Assembly: GCF_000472385.1 (NCBI RefSeq) | Contig: NZ_AWZU01000045.1 | Location: 224-64,095, forward strand | Direction of reading: 5' to 3' | Source: Bradyrhizobium sp. ARR65 | GTDB lineage: Bacteria > Pseudomonadota > Alphaproteobacteria > Rhizobiales > Xanthobacteraceae | Length of the DNA stretch: 63,872 nt | Part shown: positions 19,869 to 28,010 of the stretch, one piece after another | Layout of the letters: the number at the start of each line of letters is the position of its first letter | Position numbering within the stretch: the stretch's first letter is position 1 | Notes under the pieces: generated by a model | What the model was told of the DNA's origin: nothing | The model's database searches: none | The model's input: only the letters and a program-made list of their open reading frames with translations | Translations under genes and position numbers: made by a program

Positions 19869-20276
19869 CTCAAACTATACCGCTGACTGCGGCCCGGTTT
19901 AGGCCTTCTAGTACCCCGGTTTCGAGAATTGCGCCAGCCTTGTAGGCCGTCTGAATTTGAAAATTCGGAGGATTCGAACGTATCTTGACAGCGAATGCGT
20001 CCCTGCCGCTAATCCTGTCGGACCCAATCTCTCCCCGAGGCTAGCCACGTACTTGACCAGAGAGACCCACTCGAAGCTCCGCAAACCTTTGGTTGACAGC
20101 TTTCCGGACTATCTCGTCCGCAATGAAGCCGTACGTTCAGCCGTCGTTCTAGAACTCGAGTGGAAAGGTCCAGACCAGGTCCAAAATTGAACAAGCGGAA
20201 CAGGGCGGCTCAAGGATTACGGTAGCGCAGCCGTGACGAACCCAGTAGAAAGCGAGACAATAACGTTTGGTGTATC
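19869..20276. other. Divergent region between manC and gmhA
   Basis: About 400 bases that should hold the promoters of both manC and gmhA. Short ORFs on both strands show no family resemblance. A tRNA T-arm-like string near 19970 was checked and rejected. Confidence 0.4.
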
Positions 20277-20879
20277 TTGAGCCAACAGACCCAAGACATG
20301 ATTAGCCTACATTTGGAGCGCTCGCTTGTCGCCCTTGAGCGATGTGCGCGCGATGCGGGGATTCTTGCGACAGCGGGTTATATCGCCGAGACCATAATTG
20401 CGCGGCTGCGGGCCGGCAATAAGCTCCTGATCGTGGGCAATGGCGGTAGCGCTGCGGATGCCCAGCACATCGCCGCCGAAATCGTCGGCCGCTACAAGAA
20501 GGAGCGGTCCGCTTATCCTGCGATTGCCCTAACCACCGACACCTCGGTGCTGACCGCGTTATCGAATGACTACGGGTTCGAGCACGTCTTCGCCCGCCAG
20601 GTCGAAGGTTTGGGTATGCGCGGTGACGTGCTACTCGCGCTTTCGACCTCTGGCCGCTCGCCGAACATTTTAGCGGCGCTGCGTGTCGCGCGCGCAGCCG
20701 GCCTCGTCACGATAGGCTTCACCGGCAGCAAGGGCCGAGCCATGAGCGCCGAATGCGATCACTTGTTGGTCGCGCCCACTGATGAGACACCGATCATACA
20801 GCAAGTTCATCTCGCGGTCGCGCACGGCATTTGCGACGCTGTCGAACAGGCCTCCATAGACGAAAATTTCAGAATATAA
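20277..20879 (+). CDS. gmhA: Phosphoheptose isomerase
   Basis: GmhA converts sedoheptulose-7-phosphate to D-glycero-D-manno-heptose-7-phosphate, the first step of ADP-heptose synthesis for LPS or capsule. The 200-residue protein is one SIS domain: LLIVGNGGSAADAQHIAAEIVGRY (residues 50-73), TDTSVLTALSNDYGFEHVFARQV, LLALSTSGRSPNILAAL and the active-site end DETPIIQQVHLAVAHGICD. The start is TTG at 20277; an ATG at 20298 (MISLHLERS) is an alternative. No other heptose genes (hldE, gmhB) are present, so the pathway would need genes elsewhere. Confidence 0.93.
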   Translation: MSQQTQDMISLHLERSLVALERCARDAGILATAGYIAETIIARLRAGNKLLIVGNGGSAADAQHIAAEIVGRYKKERSAYPAIALTTDTSVLTALSNDYGFEHVFARQVEGLGMRGDVLLALSTSGRSPNILAALRVARAAGLVTIGFTGSKGRAMSAECDHLLVAPTDETPIIQQVHLAVAHGICDAVEQASIDENFRI

Positions 20880-21289
20880 GTGAGGCCATCGCACGTGGCT
20901 GGATACCGGCGGCGCTTCTCCTCCAAGGAACCCTTGCGGCGAGGACCCAAGCTCTAGGCGAGGTGGTTTTGTCGCTTTGCGACCAACGCCGAGGGCGAGC
21001 CAAATGTAAGTACAGCGTGCTCAGGCAGAAGGCTGAGCAAATCGCGCAGCAGCGTAGGTTCACTCGGGAGTTTAAAACTCGATGCGGTTCAAGTTGGTGT
21101 GGGAGCGCGCGAGCTCGGTGGAAAGGCCGCGCGTCGCCGCCACCGTTCGCCGCTACCAGGGCGGCGGCATCCATGCGGTGTCTTTTGGGCTGAGTGCTGT
21201 ACCAATCCCCAAAAAGGTCGCCGGAGTGGGCTTCTAGCCGCGTTGAATCAGCCTGAGAGTGTGATAAAGTTAGCGGGGAGGGACCACCA
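20880..21289. other. Gap with one short unassigned ORF
   Basis: An open frame of 51 codons runs from the ATG at 21082 to 21237 (MRFKLVWERASSVERPRV) but shows no recognisable family or ribosome site. A purine-rich GGGGAGGG at about 21274 is the ribosome site of the next gene. Confidence 0.35.
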
Positions 21290-22483
21290 GTGCTTAGAAA
21301 ATTTGTTAAGGCGCTGCCGGCGCCACTGCAGCGCTTGGCTTTTCGATCGTACACCCGCTACAATTTTCGCCAGGACGGTTTTAATCTTCGGCAGGAACGC
21401 CCACTTCGAAAATTCAACGGTAGCCATGTCGCCGTCGTGGGCTATTTCAGTTCGGGCACGGGCGTCTCGCGTGCCGCCGAACTTCTGTCGCTCACACTCG
21501 AATCCCGAGGCTCCAAGGTCACGCGCGTCGATATCTCATCGTCGATTGGCCGTAAAAACATCGTTCCCAAGGGCATTTCACCAGCTGACTGCTACCAACT
21601 CGATATTTCGGATGTCGTGTTCTTTGCAAATCCCGGACAACCGGCGCTGCGCCTGTTCGACAAATCATGGCTTCTCAACCGAACGATCATTGCCCATTGG
21701 ATCTGGGAGCTGGAAGACACACCGTCATTCTGGGCCGAGGCAACGCGCTCATTTGACGAGATATCGGCCGGCACCGACATCCTGATCGATAGCTTCAGGA
21801 GATTATTCGCAGAGTCGGATCGGCCATTCCGTCTCTTGCCCTATGCGATCGACAAGGACCCGTTGCCGACGCCATCGCCGGAGCACCGCGCCCGCGTACG
21901 CACGGCCGAACAGCTCCCGTCCTTTGTCGCCGGCTACTCGTTTGCCATTGGCTCAAACTACTATCGGAAGAACCCGGAGGCAGCCGTGGCGGCGTTTCAG
22001 CGTGCATTTCCAGGCAACGAAGACTGTTGCCTTATTCTGCGGTCCAAAGACGCTCAGGACTGGCCCGGCGAATTTTCGAGACTTCAATACGCGATCGGCG
22101 GGGATCGGCGCATACGGCTCTATACGGGCGATCGAAACCTTTCTATTGCCGACTTTTACGCCGCACTCAATGTCTACTTGTCAGCATCGAGGGCCGAAGG
22201 GTATGGCCTCAATCTTGTCGAAGCGTCGCAGGCTAACACCCCAGTGATCACCTGCGATTGGCGCATCCCGGCTGAAATACTGTCCCTTCCAGGCATCTAC
22301 ACCGTCGGCTATGACATCGAGCCCGTGAACGATCCACAAGGGCATTATACTGATGTCAAGAATGCACGCTGGGCACGGCCCAATATTGATGACATGGCTT
22401 CGCGCCTAAGGCAGATCTACGAGCACACACTAAATCACTCGCGGCAGCCGATGCGGCTAGCTAAAGCATTTTGTCCCAGCTGA
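21290..22483 (+). CDS. GT4-type glycosyltransferase
   Basis: A 397-residue GT-B glycosyltransferase. It has VAVVGYFSSGTGVSRAAELLSL near the N-terminus, the donor-domain start SFVAGYSFAIGSNYYRKNPEAAVAAF, and the EX7E motif SRAEGYGLNLVEASQANTP near residue 305. The start is GTG at 21290, chosen because a strong GGGGAGGG ribosome site lies about 10 bases upstream and no better ATG precedes the homology. The last residues (AKAFCPS) run into remnant sequence, and the alternative frame continues as FVPADTVDNY, so the native C-terminus may be lost. It belongs to the glycan cluster; its donor is unknown. Confidence 0.78.
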   Translation: MLRKFVKALPAPLQRLAFRSYTRYNFRQDGFNLRQERPLRKFNGSHVAVVGYFSSGTGVSRAAELLSLTLESRGSKVTRVDISSSIGRKNIVPKGISPADCYQLDISDVVFFANPGQPALRLFDKSWLLNRTIIAHWIWELEDTPSFWAEATRSFDEISAGTDILIDSFRRLFAESDRPFRLLPYAIDKDPLPTPSPEHRARVRTAEQLPSFVAGYSFAIGSNYYRKNPEAAVAAFQRAFPGNEDCCLILRSKDAQDWPGEFSRLQYAIGGDRRIRLYTGDRNLSIADFYAALNVYLSASRAEGYGLNLVEASQANTPVITCDWRIPAEILSLPGIYTVGYDIEPVNDPQGHYTDVKNARWARPNIDDMASRLRQIYEHTLNHSRQPMRLAKAFCPS

Positions 22484-22509
22484 CACTGTCGACAACTATT
22501 GCAGGCACG

Positions 22510-22740
22510 GGGGTCCCGACCAGTGATCTCGGCACCTTTTTCTCGCGCTTTGCCGCCGATATGGGCTGCGGCCGTTTCGCTATCGCCGGCGGCGACGCAA
22601 CACGATGATGATCCGTGCGTCACGGGCTTCGTCGATCGAGTCCTGCTGCCGGAGTTCACCGAGCTAGAGGGTGCGCTGCAAGTGTATCTGCACGAGGTGA
22701 CGCTGCGCGTGATCCGGCGAGGAGATCTAAGACGAGCCAG
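22510..22740 (+). pseudogene. 3' part of a DUF2786-like gene
   Basis: About 50 bases starting CCCGACCAGTG near 22514 match the end of the fragment at 4601-4813 almost base for base, including a Trp codon turned into a stop. The sequence then continues beyond that copy: YGLRPFRYRRRRRNTMM, followed after a frameshift by FVDRVLLPEFTELEGALQVY and LHEVTLRVIRRG. These form the middle and C-terminal half of the same gene family. So two partial copies of one gene, overlapping by a short segment, lie on opposite strands about 18 kb apart, on either side of most of the glycan cluster. Confidence 0.55.
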
Positions 22741-22812
22741 CGATGTGGCTTGCCGATGGCGTCGGGGTTGCTGATACCGACCGGATTCTAGGAATCACCG
22801 ACGGCCGACGAG

Positions 22813-22910
22813 ATGATGAACGTTCGCGCGCTTGTGCAGAAGGCCCCGGACGCCGGCCTTTTCGCGAGATGATCGGCTTTGCTGCTCAGCGGCTGGTAGA
22901 GCTGGGCGCT
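22813..22910 (+). pseudogene. IS256-family transposase, N-terminal scrap
   Basis: The reading MMNVRALVQKAPDAGLF, continuing in a shifted frame as REMIGFAAQRLVELGA, matches the start of IS256-family transposases of rhizobia (REMIGFAAQRLMELEV). The homology stops after about 33 residues. No inverted repeat was identified. Confidence 0.6.
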
Positions 22911-22986
22911 ACACGAATCTTGCTACAGCAAAAGCGATCTGAACGAGCGCACGGAGCTTTCTCGTAAATCTGATATGACCAGCGGG

Positions 22987-23492
22987 ATGCGTCTAACCGT
23001 CAATTGGTGCTGCGCAAAGGTTGGGGACGGACAGGGACGAGCTTTCTCGTACGCTATCTCACGGAATTGGGGCTCGACACGCACATCTCCCGGCGAGGTA
23101 AACATGCGTTCTGGGACGAGGCGGCTAATGCTGTATTTGAAGATCTTGCGCTGTCTACCGCACCAGAGGCTTTGCCTTATGTGGTGAAATCGCCTTGGCT
23201 ATACGAGTACATCGGCGAGCTGATCGCGAGGAAGGCGGTTCGGATCAACGTCGTGATTATTCCTGGTCGCGACCTCGTCGATGCGGCGACCAGCCGATCA
23301 TTGGTCGAGCTGCGGGCCGTACATCATGCCGTGCCTTGGATCAATCTGCGGTTGCCGCCGTTTTGGGGAATCACATGGCACCAACTCCTGGCGCGCCTGC
23401 CGAGGCCAGGTAAACAGTGGCGACGGTCCACCATCTGGCAAGCGATCGGGCAGCGGTCAGGGTTTTCGATACCGAAGTCGGTGAAGGCCTGA
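22987..23492 (+). pseudogene. Sulfotransferase-like P-loop protein, frameshifted
   Basis: The main open frame reads GWGRTGTSFLVRYLTELGLDTH, a P-loop region like that of sulfotransferases and related nucleotide-binding proteins of glycan clusters. It is followed by FWDEAANAVFEDLALS, YVVKSPWLYEYIGELIA and VVIIPGRDLVDAATSR, the expected PAPS-type second motif. The N-terminus (MRLTVN at 22987) lies in a different frame, and beyond VPWIN the homology seems to jump frame again (WGNHMAPTPGAP), so at least two frameshifts are inferred. Intact homologues are considerably longer. Probably inactive. Confidence 0.55.
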
Positions 23493-23851
23493 ACGCCGCG
23501 CCGATTGCTACATTAGCGGCGTAACACAGCTTACTGGATAGGTGCGAAAGCCGTGACTGCCTCTTGCGTAGGCCAAGCTTGGTGAGCACAACAGCCGTAT
23601 CTTGTTCAAAGCACTTCTCCTTGAGTGCCCCTGGTCGAGTCGATAATTTTTCATTCTTTAACTTATGCGCGAACGCAAGCGAGAACTCGTTCGCATGCAC
23701 ACGACTAAAGTCGAGTTCAACAGCGTCTATTGATCTCGCCCGCTGGTTGCGCTTCTATCCGCGCCGGGTCTGGCAGAAGTGATGTTAAGCGGAGCGTCGC
23801 TTGTGGAAAGTCCACCTGCGGGGGCAGGTGACGTTGTAGGTTGGAATTGGA
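23493..23851. other. Gap before the TPR gene
   Basis: No gene is seen. The lower-GC stretch around 23590-23700 differs from its surroundings, and the promoter of the TPR gene presumably lies in its right-hand part. Confidence 0.35.
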
Positions 23852-25498
23852 ATGCACATCGATTTGGGGGCGACTTTGCAGCGAGCACTCGCTGCGCATC
23901 GAGCAGGAAACCTGACGTTAGCCGAAGAGCTTTACCGAGCGGTCCTTGGAGCTAATCGCAAGCAGTTCGACGCCAATCGCCTGCTAGGGGTGTTGGAATT
24001 CCAACGAGGCAATGCCGAACGGGCTGAGCGGCTGATCCGCAAGGCGCTTAAGGTTAGCCCGAACGATGCCGAAGCAAACAATGATCTTGGCGTCGCGCTC
24101 CTCAAGCTGAAGCGTTACGACAAGGCTTTTGCGGCCTTCGCCAAAGCCATCGCGCTAAAGCCGAATTTCGCCGAAGCCAATTACAACTGCGGCGATGCGC
24201 TGTTGGAACTTGGGCGCATCGATGAAGCCCTGCTCTTTCTCGACAAGGCGATCGCGCTCAATGCCTCATTCGCCTTGGCGCACTATAATCGCGGCATCGC
24301 GCTCGGAAAGCTCGATCGCCATGATGAAGCACTAGTCGCCTTTAACGCTGCTCTAAAACTCGAGCCGAGCGCCAACATCTGGTGCGAGCATGGCAATGTG
24401 CTGCTTTACAATCTGCGAAACTATGATGCCGCCCTGCTGTCCTACGGCAACGCGCTCGCCCTCGATCCCAATCATTTCAGTGCCAGTTTTGGGCTTGCCG
24501 TCGCGCTGCTCAACGCGAACCACTATGCCGAGGCGGACAGGATCTATGACAAGGTAATCGCGCTCGACCCCGAGCACGCCGACGCGCATTTCGGCAAGGC
24601 TCTGATCAAGCTCGATGCCGGTGACTATGTCGAGGGCTGGCGACATTACCAATGGCGCTTGAAGCGCAAGTCGTATGCGCCATGGCTGCGCAGCTTCGAA
24701 CAACCAGAATGGCGCGGCGAGCCTCTTTCCGGCAGGGCCATCCTGATCCATTCCGAGCAAGGGCTTGGCGACACGCTGCAGTTCTTTCGATATCTAAAGA
24801 TCCTCATCCTGCGCGAGGATTGCCGCGTGATCTTTGAGACCTATAAGCCGCTGGCGCCGCTGTTTCGGCCACAGCTCGGGAATATCACAATCATCGAGGA
24901 AGGTGAGCCGTTGCCGCACTTCGACGTGCAATGCTCGCTCCTCAGTCTCCCCTATCTGCTCGGCGCCGACGTAGTCCCCGTTTTTAGTGCGTATATCGAG
25001 GGGGACCGAGAGAAGGCCACATTTTGGCGCGCGCGGCTCGGCGAGTACCGCAAGCCGCGCATCGGCATCACGTGGGCGGGCGGCGGCGCCTTCATCAACG
25101 ACCGACACCGCAGCATGCGGCTGGAAACGCTTCTACCCATCATGACCGACGCGGTCGAATGGTTCTCGCTGCAAAAGGACGTTCGGGACCACGACCGCGA
25201 CGCCTTGGCAAAGAGCTCCTTGCACGATCACACAGCGCAGCTCCATGACTTCTCCGACACAGCCGCACTGGTCTCTGCGCTCGACGTGGTGATCTCGGTC
25301 GATACGTCGATGTCGCATCTCGCCGGTGCCATGGGTAAGCCGGTGTGGCTTTTGCTGCCGTTTCATACGGATTTCCGCTGGCCGTTCGGCCGCACCGACA
25401 GCCCGTGGTATCCGACAGCGCGGCAGTTTCGACAGACGCGGCGCGATGATTGGACTGATGTACCGGAACGGGTCGCGGCGGCGCTACGCGAGCTTTGA
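23852..25498 (+). CDS. TPR protein with a GT9-like C-terminal domain
   Basis: Residues 5-270 are about eight tetratricopeptide repeats, each with the A-NNLGVALLKLKRYDKAFAAF type pattern and a P at the helix boundary (ALKVSPNDAEA, AIALKPNFAEA, ALALDPNHFSA, VIALDPEHADA). Residues 290-548 resemble the ADP-heptose glycosyltransferase (GT9) fold: SGRAILIHSEQGLGDTLQFFRYL near the start, KPRIGITWAGG, and the end DTAALVSALDVVISVDTSMSHLAGAMGKPVW. Proteins of this architecture are common beside rhizobial flagellar and glycan genes. Whether it transfers sugar or only binds a nucleotide sugar is not clear from sequence. It begins after several remnants and ends 11 bases before the small ORF at 25510. Confidence 0.85.
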   Translation: MHIDLGATLQRALAAHRAGNLTLAEELYRAVLGANRKQFDANRLLGVLEFQRGNAERAERLIRKALKVSPNDAEANNDLGVALLKLKRYDKAFAAFAKAIALKPNFAEANYNCGDALLELGRIDEALLFLDKAIALNASFALAHYNRGIALGKLDRHDEALVAFNAALKLEPSANIWCEHGNVLLYNLRNYDAALLSYGNALALDPNHFSASFGLAVALLNANHYAEADRIYDKVIALDPEHADAHFGKALIKLDAGDYVEGWRHYQWRLKRKSYAPWLRSFEQPEWRGEPLSGRAILIHSEQGLGDTLQFFRYLKILILREDCRVIFETYKPLAPLFRPQLGNITIIEEGEPLPHFDVQCSLLSLPYLLGADVVPVFSAYIEGDREKATFWRARLGEYRKPRIGITWAGGGAFINDRHRSMRLETLLPIMTDAVEWFSLQKDVRDHDRDALAKSSLHDHTAQLHDFSDTAALVSALDVVISVDTSMSHLAGAMGKPVWLLLPFHTDFRWPFGRTDSPWYPTARQFRQTRRDDWTDVPERVAAALREL

Positions 25499-25509
25499 AG
25501 TTGGATTGA

Positions 25510-25743
25510 TTGGAATTGGAAATGGGAATTGGAAGTAGTTACTTCGGATCGATTGTCGGCATTGTCTTTTTGTTACCCCTCACCCTCATCATCATCGCGA
25601 TACGGGCACACCGAGACCAACCAAAGGACGAGTGGCATCCGCACGGCCTCACTAAGATGCGGCGCCTGATCAATGATGAATGGCAGTATCGCGAGATGAC
25701 GGAAGCGGAGAAGCGCAAGCGGCTCATCAGGTCGGCGTGGTGA
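25510..25743 (+). CDS. Small single-pass membrane protein
   Basis: A 77-residue ORF; the ATG at 25522 (MGIGSSYFGSIVGIVF) gives 73. One hydrophobic segment (IVGIVFLLPLTLIIIAI) is followed by a charged cytoplasmic tail (KMRRLINDEWQYREMTEAEKRKRL). It starts just after the TPR gene and a terminator-like hairpin follows, which supports a transcribed small gene. Family and function unknown. Confidence 0.5.
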   Translation: MELEMGIGSSYFGSIVGIVFLLPLTLIIIAIRAHRDQPKDEWHPHGLTKMRRLINDEWQYREMTEAEKRKRLIRSAW

Positions 25744-25765
25744 CGAAGGGGTACTCCCCCAACGC

Positions 25766-25797
25766 AAAAAGCTCCCAGCCGAAGCCGGGCTTTTACT
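25766..25797 (+). terminator. Hairpin with A and T tracts
   Basis: The sequence AAAAAGCTCCCAGCC GAAG CCGGGCTTTT forms an imperfect stem with a T run, placed 23 bases after the small membrane protein gene. Its flanking A tract would allow use in both directions. Confidence 0.55.
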
Positions 25798-26139
25798 TGT
25801 GTTGACTTAGACGCGCTGCACTCCCGCAAGCATGACCATGAGGCCCAGTTCTCTGCGCGTTCGAGGTTGAGAGGCGGCGTAAGGTCCGGGATTACGCTAA
25901 ATGCCGGATAAGGCCTGGCACCGCACCTTTGACGATCCCATTCCCCTGCCCGGTGGCGGCAAGCTGATCACCCTCTGACGGCGGGTATCGAGATTGGCTT
26001 GCCATGATCGCCAGCGCCGCCGCCTGTTTGGCGAAAGGGGCGGTGATGGGCACTGCCATGTCACGCCGGGATGATCACTCTCTCGGCAAGACAAAGTGGG
26101 TTTTCCCTCGTCCGCATAGAGCTGGTTCTGTCTGACGCA
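25798..26139. other. Gap, no gene seen
   Basis: About 340 bases between the terminator and the convergent small gene at 26140. Short ORFs here have no family resemblance. Confidence 0.35.
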
Positions 26140-26409
26140 TCAACGAAGCCGCAGGGCGGCGACAAACGCCAACCACCTGAATCCGAACCGTTTGACTTCA
26201 GGCTGTTTGATGATCTCGTCTAGCACCGCAAAACCCGCACTTACGAAATCAGCATAGGTGCGCCTTCCGGCTTTCCCGCTAGCGACCATGGCGTCTGCTA
26301 TTCGCTTCCGCGACGCGCGGTTGTCGTTTTTGGCGGGCAGCTTCTTGCAAACAAACTCAAGAGCTGCCGTCATGTTGGCGATCGTGTTTTGATCGAACTC
26401 AATCAGCAT
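26140..26409 (-). CDS. Small conserved protein of Bradyrhizobium type
   Basis: An 89-residue protein starting MLIEFDQNTIANMTAALEFVC and containing ASRKRIADAMVASGKAGRRTYADFVSAGF. I recognise the pattern FDQNTIANMTAALE-C-K-P from small conserved proteins frequent in Bradyrhizobium genomes; no function is known to me. It is helical, has no signal peptide, and stands alone on the minus strand. Confidence 0.65.
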   Translation of the reverse strand: MLIEFDQNTIANMTAALEFVCKKLPAKNDNRASRKRIADAMVASGKAGRRTYADFVSAGFAVLDEIIKQPEVKRFGFRWLAFVAALRLR

Positions 26410-26761
26410 CGTGCTACCCCGCCTAAAGACTACTCTTGGAACAAAAGCACGCGTTCGTAACCCGCTGGTTTTGATTCAGAACTCCTGTGGAGAGTAGGCT
26501 CCACGAATCTCCTAACCGGCCCAGACCTTCCCCTTCTAGCAGAGTACGCCCAGCGCTCTTGGCGGGGCTCAAGGTTACGGCGAGCGCGGGCAGGGAGCCG
26601 CATGCTTCCGCTGATCAGACCTAGTCGCTATGAGTTGGGGCAGCGCATGGCCGGGCGCACATGATCCGCAGCTGGACTGGGCTGATCGTGGGGGCCGCTC
26701 ACCCTTCTTTTTGAATCTGGCGTCGATTGCGAAGGCAGGCTGCGGTGCTGGCAGCAAGGTC

Positions 26762-26929
26762 CTATCCGGAACGGCCACGGTCGTCTCGGCTTTCAATGAA
26801 GCCGCCGTGTAGGACGTCGCGTTTCCGGACGATATATTGAATCGCGAGTATCGCGGCGGCTAGCAGACCTAGGAGAACAATGAGCAGCAGCGCTGCGGTA
26901 CTATTATCGTCGACGACGTCTGGGATCAT
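26762..26929 (-). CDS. 55-residue single-pass membrane protein
   Basis: From the ATG at 26929 the minus strand reads MIPDVVDDNSTAALLLIVLL, then a hydrophobic stretch to AILAIQY and a basic tail VRKRDVLHGG, ending at a TAG (26762). A good ribosome site (GGAGGG) lies 5 bases upstream of the start. The combination of ribosome site, an acidic periplasmic start, one clean membrane helix and a positive cytoplasmic tail makes it a credible small gene. No family recognised. Confidence 0.5.
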   Translation of the reverse strand: MIPDVVDDNSTAALLLIVLLGLLAAAILAIQYIVRKRDVLHGGFIESRDDRGRSG

Positions 26930-27202
26930 TGCCCTCCCACCAGTCTGATCATTTTCCCTTCGCCTTTGGCTCGAGCTGGGCCCTGGGGACGTAAGTGGGG
27001 ACCTTTATGCTTTTCCCACCATGCGTCAATCGCTGACGAATTATGCAGCGCGGTGGAACGAAGGCTTCCTCGAGCAATTCGGCAGCGTGAGTGTTACCGC
27101 CGATAGCGGCAACGCTTCAATCACCTACCCGCGACGGGTCAACAGTTGCGCAGAGTCGGAGTTCGCAAAAATTAGGAGGCAGAGACTGCCTCCGGCGCCC
27201 GC
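26930..27202. other. Short gap, no gene seen
   Basis: Nothing beyond antisense-looking ORFs is visible here. Confidence 0.3.
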
Positions 27203-27376
27203 CTATCGCTCTCGCCGCCCGCGCAACCGCTCGCCCTTCGGAAGCGGTCGCCTCGCGCCCCGCACCACCCATCGAAGCAACCGTTCCCGAAACTCTGGCC
27301 GCGGCTGCCGCGATAGACGAACCACAACCAGCGCCGCGCAAAACGCGAGCCAGCCAGACACCGCGATCCAGATCAT
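27203..27376 (-). CDS. Small membrane protein, paralogue of 54174-54347
   Basis: The 57-residue protein starts MIWIAVSGWLAFCAALVVVR, one membrane helix, and ends in a strongly basic tail with WVVRGARRPLPKGERLRGRR. A second gene at 54174-54347 encodes nearly the same protein with many silent changes. Protein conservation with base divergence argues that both are real genes. The ATG at 27376 is chosen because homology begins there. Function unknown; the tail could contact nucleic acid or membrane lipids. Confidence 0.6.
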   Translation of the reverse strand: MIWIAVSGWLAFCAALVVVRLSRQPRPEFRERLLRWVVRGARRPLPKGERLRGRRER

Positions 27377-27513
27377 TGATGCTTGTTTTTCCTCCCAGCC
27401 TTCCATTGGCTATCAGAATGGGCCCGATTGCGCAACGTCGGCGCCGAGCCGGGGCGGCATCCATAGCGCTTGGTCGGCCAAGCTTCGACCAAGATATTTG
27501 GTGTACGACCCGC

Positions 27514-27716
27514 ATGCGTGTGCTCTTGCTGTCATCCGTTTTCGTTGCGATGGCCCTGGTGGTTCTGCACCATCCCAGCCATGCCCAGGCCTGTGGTTTC
27601 TGGAGCACGATCGGGATGGCGACGTTTACAAAGGCAGCCGACTTTCAGCGCTAGTGGAAGCGTGCCGCGCGTACGCCGTCCATGCCACGTGTGCTGCCTC
27701 CGAATGCAAACCGTGA
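27514..27716 (+). pseudogene. Small secreted protein with an apparent frameshift
   Basis: The ATG at 27514 begins MRVLLLSSVFVAMALVVLHH followed by PSHAQA, a good signal peptide. In the same frame it stops at 27654 after 46 residues. In the next frame, directly after the signal peptide, runs PGLWFLEHDRDGDVYKGSRL and a cysteine-bearing tail (ACRAYAVHATCAASECKP) to 27716, which looks like the mature part. One base lost or gained near 27595 would explain this. A short intact protein cannot be excluded. Confidence 0.4.
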
Positions 27717-27972
27717 TTGGCGATTTCATGACTCTGGTATCGCGGGCGGATTTCCAATCGGGTGTTCGGTATCGAAGGTCAGGGTAACTGGGCCGATTTT
27801 CAGAGGCAGTAATGTTAGTCTTCTCTTCAATGTTGGCCTTCTCGCGCCCCGACTCATTGCATCTTGGCCGCTCGCGACCTCCTCATCGCGTAAAGAGAGT
27901 GCAGTCCGGAGTTCATAAGACATTAACCATGTGCGGACAGCCATTGTTAATCCCTCTCCGATAGCAAGAGGA

Positions 27973-27990
27973 GCGTCAAAGAATTGACGC
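27973..27990 (+). promoter_or_regulatory. Inverted repeat in the flagellin leader
   Basis: GCGTCAA AGAA TTGACGC is a perfect 7-bp stem with a 4-base loop, ending 20 bases before the flagellin ATG and just upstream of the ribosome site (AGAAGGAAA). It may act as a leader hairpin or protein site controlling flagellin synthesis; FlbT, encoded just downstream, is known in Caulobacter to act on the flagellin mRNA leader. Confidence 0.4.
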
Positions 27991-28010
27991 TGAACCCAGA
28001 AGGAAACACA

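Noticed and set aside
19955..19990. A tRNA T-arm-like string (GTTCGAATCC on the minus strand)
   Set aside because: The flanking bases do not pair into a T stem and no acceptor stem or anticodon arm can be drawn.
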